This document shows, one piece after another, positions 61,910-64,000 of a DNA stretch of 64,000 bases (its first letter is position 1; the number at the start of each line of letters is the position of its first letter). The stretch is from positions 1 through 64,000 of the forward strand of contig JAKBVZ010000008.1 of assembly GCA_021841005.1 (NCBI GenBank). Reading direction: 5' to 3'. The notes under the pieces were generated by a model. It had not been told where the DNA came from and ran no database searches. It saw only the letters and a list, made by a program, of their open reading frames with translations. The position numbers and the translations under genes are program-made. The stretch comes from Actinomycetes bacterium. GTDB taxonomy: Bacteria; Actinomycetota; Acidimicrobiia; Acidimicrobiales; JAMCPL01.

Positions 61910-63760
61910 ATGAGTCCTTTCCCCTTCCTTACCACTCTTGTACTACTGCCTGCCGGTACCGCCCTCGTGGTGGCGATACTTCCCAGCAACCTGGGTGAGC
62001 GGCGCCGGCGGATTGCTGCGCAGGTGATCGGTCTTGCCGGTGCGCTTAGCACGTTGGCTCTTGCTGTGACCATCGCTGTCAGGTTCAACATAAAGGATGC
62101 CGGCTACCAGATGGTGAGTGATCATGCATGGGCACGCTCTCTCGGGGTGTCCTGGTATCTAGGAGTGGATGGGATCTCCCTCTTCCTTGTACTGCTTGCT
62201 GCGCTTCTTTTCCCAGTGGCGCTGGCGGGAGCCCGCACACGTACCAACCTGCATTCCTATATGGCCTGGATGTTGCTGCTTGAGGCGGTCTGTATAGGGT
62301 CGTTCATCTCACTGGACCTTATCCTGTTCTTCGTGTTCTTCGAGGCGAGCCTGGTACCTATCTATTTCATCATCACGGGATGGGGCTTCGAGAAGCGGTC
62401 CGCTGCAGCAATGAAATTCTTTGTATATACCTTTCTAGGATCGGCATTTCTTTTCGTAGGCATAGTCGTCCTCGCTCTGATCCACCAGCACGAGACCGGC
62501 ATACTCACCTTTTCCCTGCCGGTACTTGCCCATACACATATGCCCTATTACGTTCAGGTACTCCTGTTCCTTTCCTTTACAGCGGCATTTGCTGTGAAGT
62601 CTCCTGTATTTCCCTTCCATACCTGGTCGCCGGATGCATACGCTGAAGCTCCCACGGGCGGCTCCGTGGTACTGGCTGCCGTGATGGCCAAGATGGGTAC
62701 GTACGGTATCATTCGCTTCGATCTAAACCTCTTTCCGAAGGCATCGATCGATCTGGCTCCGCTGTTGCTGACCCTGGGTGTTGCAGGCATCATATATGGT
62801 GCCATAGTGGCGTGTACCCAGAAAGATCTGAAGAGAATGGTAGCCTACTCGTCCTTATCGCACATCGGGTTTATCGTACTAGGAGTATTTGCATTGACAA
62901 GCGAAGGAATGGCTGGTGGTGTAATCCAGATGGTCAACCACGGGCTGATAATTGCTGTATTGTTTCTTGCCATTGGCTGGATTTACGAGCGTACCGCTAC
63001 CAGGGATGTATCACGCCTCAAGGGACTCCAGAAGCCGGCACCGTTGCTGGCTGCGCTATTTACCGTGGGCATGCTGGCAGCAATAGGCTTGCCTGGCCTC
63101 AATGGCTTTGTCGGTGAGTTCCTCATACTCCTGGGTACATTCATCACGCACAGGTGGTGGGCCGTGGTTGCAGCGACAGGAGTCATCCTGGCTGCCCTGT
63201 ACATGCTATGGGCTTACCAGCAGGCATTCCACGGCAAGCCGGAGGAGGAGGCCGTGAAGCGTACGAAGGATATATCCTGGCCAGAGCTGCTTGTGATGGC
63301 GCCTCTCGTAGGGCTCGTAATCTTCCTTGGCGTATACCCGAAACCGGTCCTCGATCGTATCACTCCTTCCGTGGAACGTCTGGTGCAGCACGCTGACCGT
63401 GCCGCAGGAGTTCACCAGCCGTTGCTTTCCCGCAAGGTCGCCCTGCCCGCCGACCGGCTGCGTGTCCAGCATACAGCGCATACGCCCAGAGCTGCGGTAT
63501 CGGGATATACCGGCTATACGGGTATATCCAGGCTGCAGTCATTCGGGACGTCATCTCCTGCGGGCATTGCAGGCATCTCGAGCACTGGGGTGGGTACTGG
63601 TGCCACGAGATCCAATTACGTCCTGACGGGCACGGCAACGCGTAACGCGCAATACGATTGGACGCTATACAGCTCATTTCACATCCGGCATGCGCTACCC
63701 TATACATCCCTGCTGGGTATCGCGTCGCCACTTTATCCAGGAAGTGATACCGTACGATGA
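61910..63760 (+). CDS. nuoM: NADH-quinone oxidoreductase subunit M
   Basis: A 616-residue antiporter-like proton pump subunit. Seen: LLEAVCIGSFISLDLILFFVFFEASLVP (helix 5), KSPVFPFHTWSPDAYAEAPTGGSVVLAAVMAKMGTYG, and QKDLKRMVAYSSLSHIGFI. The normal protein would end near residue 500. The remaining roughly 115 residues are a non-membrane tail rich in Gly, Thr, Ser, Tyr and His (GYTGYTGISR), not part of any family I recognise. Overlaps nuoN by four bases (ATGA). Confidence 0.96.
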   Translation: MSPFPFLTTLVLLPAGTALVVAILPSNLGERRRRIAAQVIGLAGALSTLALAVTIAVRFNIKDAGYQMVSDHAWARSLGVSWYLGVDGISLFLVLLAALLFPVALAGARTRTNLHSYMAWMLLLEAVCIGSFISLDLILFFVFFEASLVPIYFIITGWGFEKRSAAAMKFFVYTFLGSAFLFVGIVVLALIHQHETGILTFSLPVLAHTHMPYYVQVLLFLSFTAAFAVKSPVFPFHTWSPDAYAEAPTGGSVVLAAVMAKMGTYGIIRFDLNLFPKASIDLAPLLLTLGVAGIIYGAIVACTQKDLKRMVAYSSLSHIGFIVLGVFALTSEGMAGGVIQMVNHGLIIAVLFLAIGWIYERTATRDVSRLKGLQKPAPLLAALFTVGMLAAIGLPGLNGFVGEFLILLGTFITHRWWAVVAATGVILAALYMLWAYQQAFHGKPEEEAVKRTKDISWPELLVMAPLVGLVIFLGVYPKPVLDRITPSVERLVQHADRAAGVHQPLLSRKVALPADRLRVQHTAHTPRAAVSGYTGYTGISRLQSFGTSSPAGIAGISSTGVGTGATRSNYVLTGTATRNAQYDWTLYSSFHIRHALPYTSLLGIASPLYPGSDTVR

Positions 63761-64000
63761 TGGCTGGAACCTTACTTGCAACGCTAACTATCCCTCATCT
63801 GGATTATACGGCGGTGCTGCCTGAGATCATCCTTGTGGGCGGAGCTCTCTTCATCATGCTGGTGACTTCACTGTCGAGAAAATCCATGGGCACCGCTTCA
63901 TCTATGGGTTGGACAGTTTTGGCAGCATGCGTAGCGCTCGGTTTCAGCATTTACCAGTGGGTGGGTGTCACTGCACACGGAGGTCATGGTGCCTATGCTG
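63757..64000 (+). CDS. nuoN: NADH-quinone oxidoreductase subunit N, 5' part
   Basis: The first 81 codons, running off the right edge. It starts MMAGTLLATLTIPHLDYTAVL, then LPEIILVGGALFIMLVTSL, the first helix of an antiporter-like subunit. Identity rests on position after nuoM, the ATGA overlap, and the P-E-I/x helix typical of NuoN. Confidence 0.85.
   Translation, partial: MMAGTLLATLTIPHLDYTAVLPEIILVGGALFIMLVTSLSRKSMGTASSMGWTVLAACVALGFSIYQWVGVTAHGGHGAYA

Overview
The window looks like a chromosomal segment from a Gram-positive, moderately GC-rich bacterium, most likely an actinomycete of the acidophile-rich class Acidimicrobiia. This is inferred from four things. LexA boxes are of the GAAC-N4-GTTC type. 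The mutasome is the mycobacterial kind (imuA-like, imuB, dnaE2). A hem operon lies next to a complete nuoA-N operon. A DUF929 thioredoxin-like protein and mercury resistance are also present. No rRNA or tRNA gene was seen.

Layout. (1) 1-605: 3' end of a TnpB-like (IS200/IS605-type) gene, followed by a perfect hairpin. (2) 624-5932, minus: two MFS transporters and a glycerate kinase. (3) 6037-9980: SOS-regulated recA, a membrane-anchored coiled-coil protein made of exact 75-bp repeats, and an acyl-CoA synthetase. (4) 10286-12754: divergent merA and merR with a textbook MerR operator. (5) 12781-19903: a NUDIX hydrolase, then imuA-like, imuB and dnaE2, with LexA boxes before imuA and imuB. (6) 19931-22748: glutamate decarboxylase converging on a CtaG-like cytochrome oxidase assembly protein. 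(7) 22853-34266: an apparent uptake and catabolism locus. It holds a Gfo/Idh/MocA dehydrogenase and an M24 peptidase on the minus strand. Divergent from them are a BKACE-type beta-keto acid cleavage enzyme, an SDR, an FAH-family hydrolase, a single 1363-residue polypeptide carrying all four LivH-LivM-LivF-LivG modules, and its binding protein. (8) 34366-36738, minus: groES and groEL behind a CIRCE element. (9) 36822-40600: HNH nuclease, DUF929 protein, alpha/beta hydrolase and MBL hydrolase. (10) 40708-48589, minus: GGR-family reductase, hemA, hemC, cobA-hemD fusion, hemB and hemL, the whole route from glutamyl-tRNA to uroporphyrinogen III and precorrin-2. (11) 48878-64000, plus: nuoA to nuoN (nuoN cut by the window edge), encoding respiratory complex I.

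Two genome-wide habits stand out. First, many proteins carry in-frame tandem repeats at domain junctions or surface loops: AQ in MerA, MSG in DnaE2, TP in the SDR, 25-residue units in the coiled-coil protein, and 55-residue units in the MFS protein. Second, at least six intergenic or gene-end sites carry pairs or triplets of direct repeats about 25-45 bases long. They are spaced 69-76 bases apart and separated by non-repeated sequence; each site has its own repeat sequence, and mismatches are mostly transitions. The most CRISPR-like of these is the three-copy set between the GGR reductase and nuoA (48598-48785). I judge this repeat-spacer-repeat pattern to be the most unusual signal in the window. 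It was aligned by eye and needs a computed autocorrelation.
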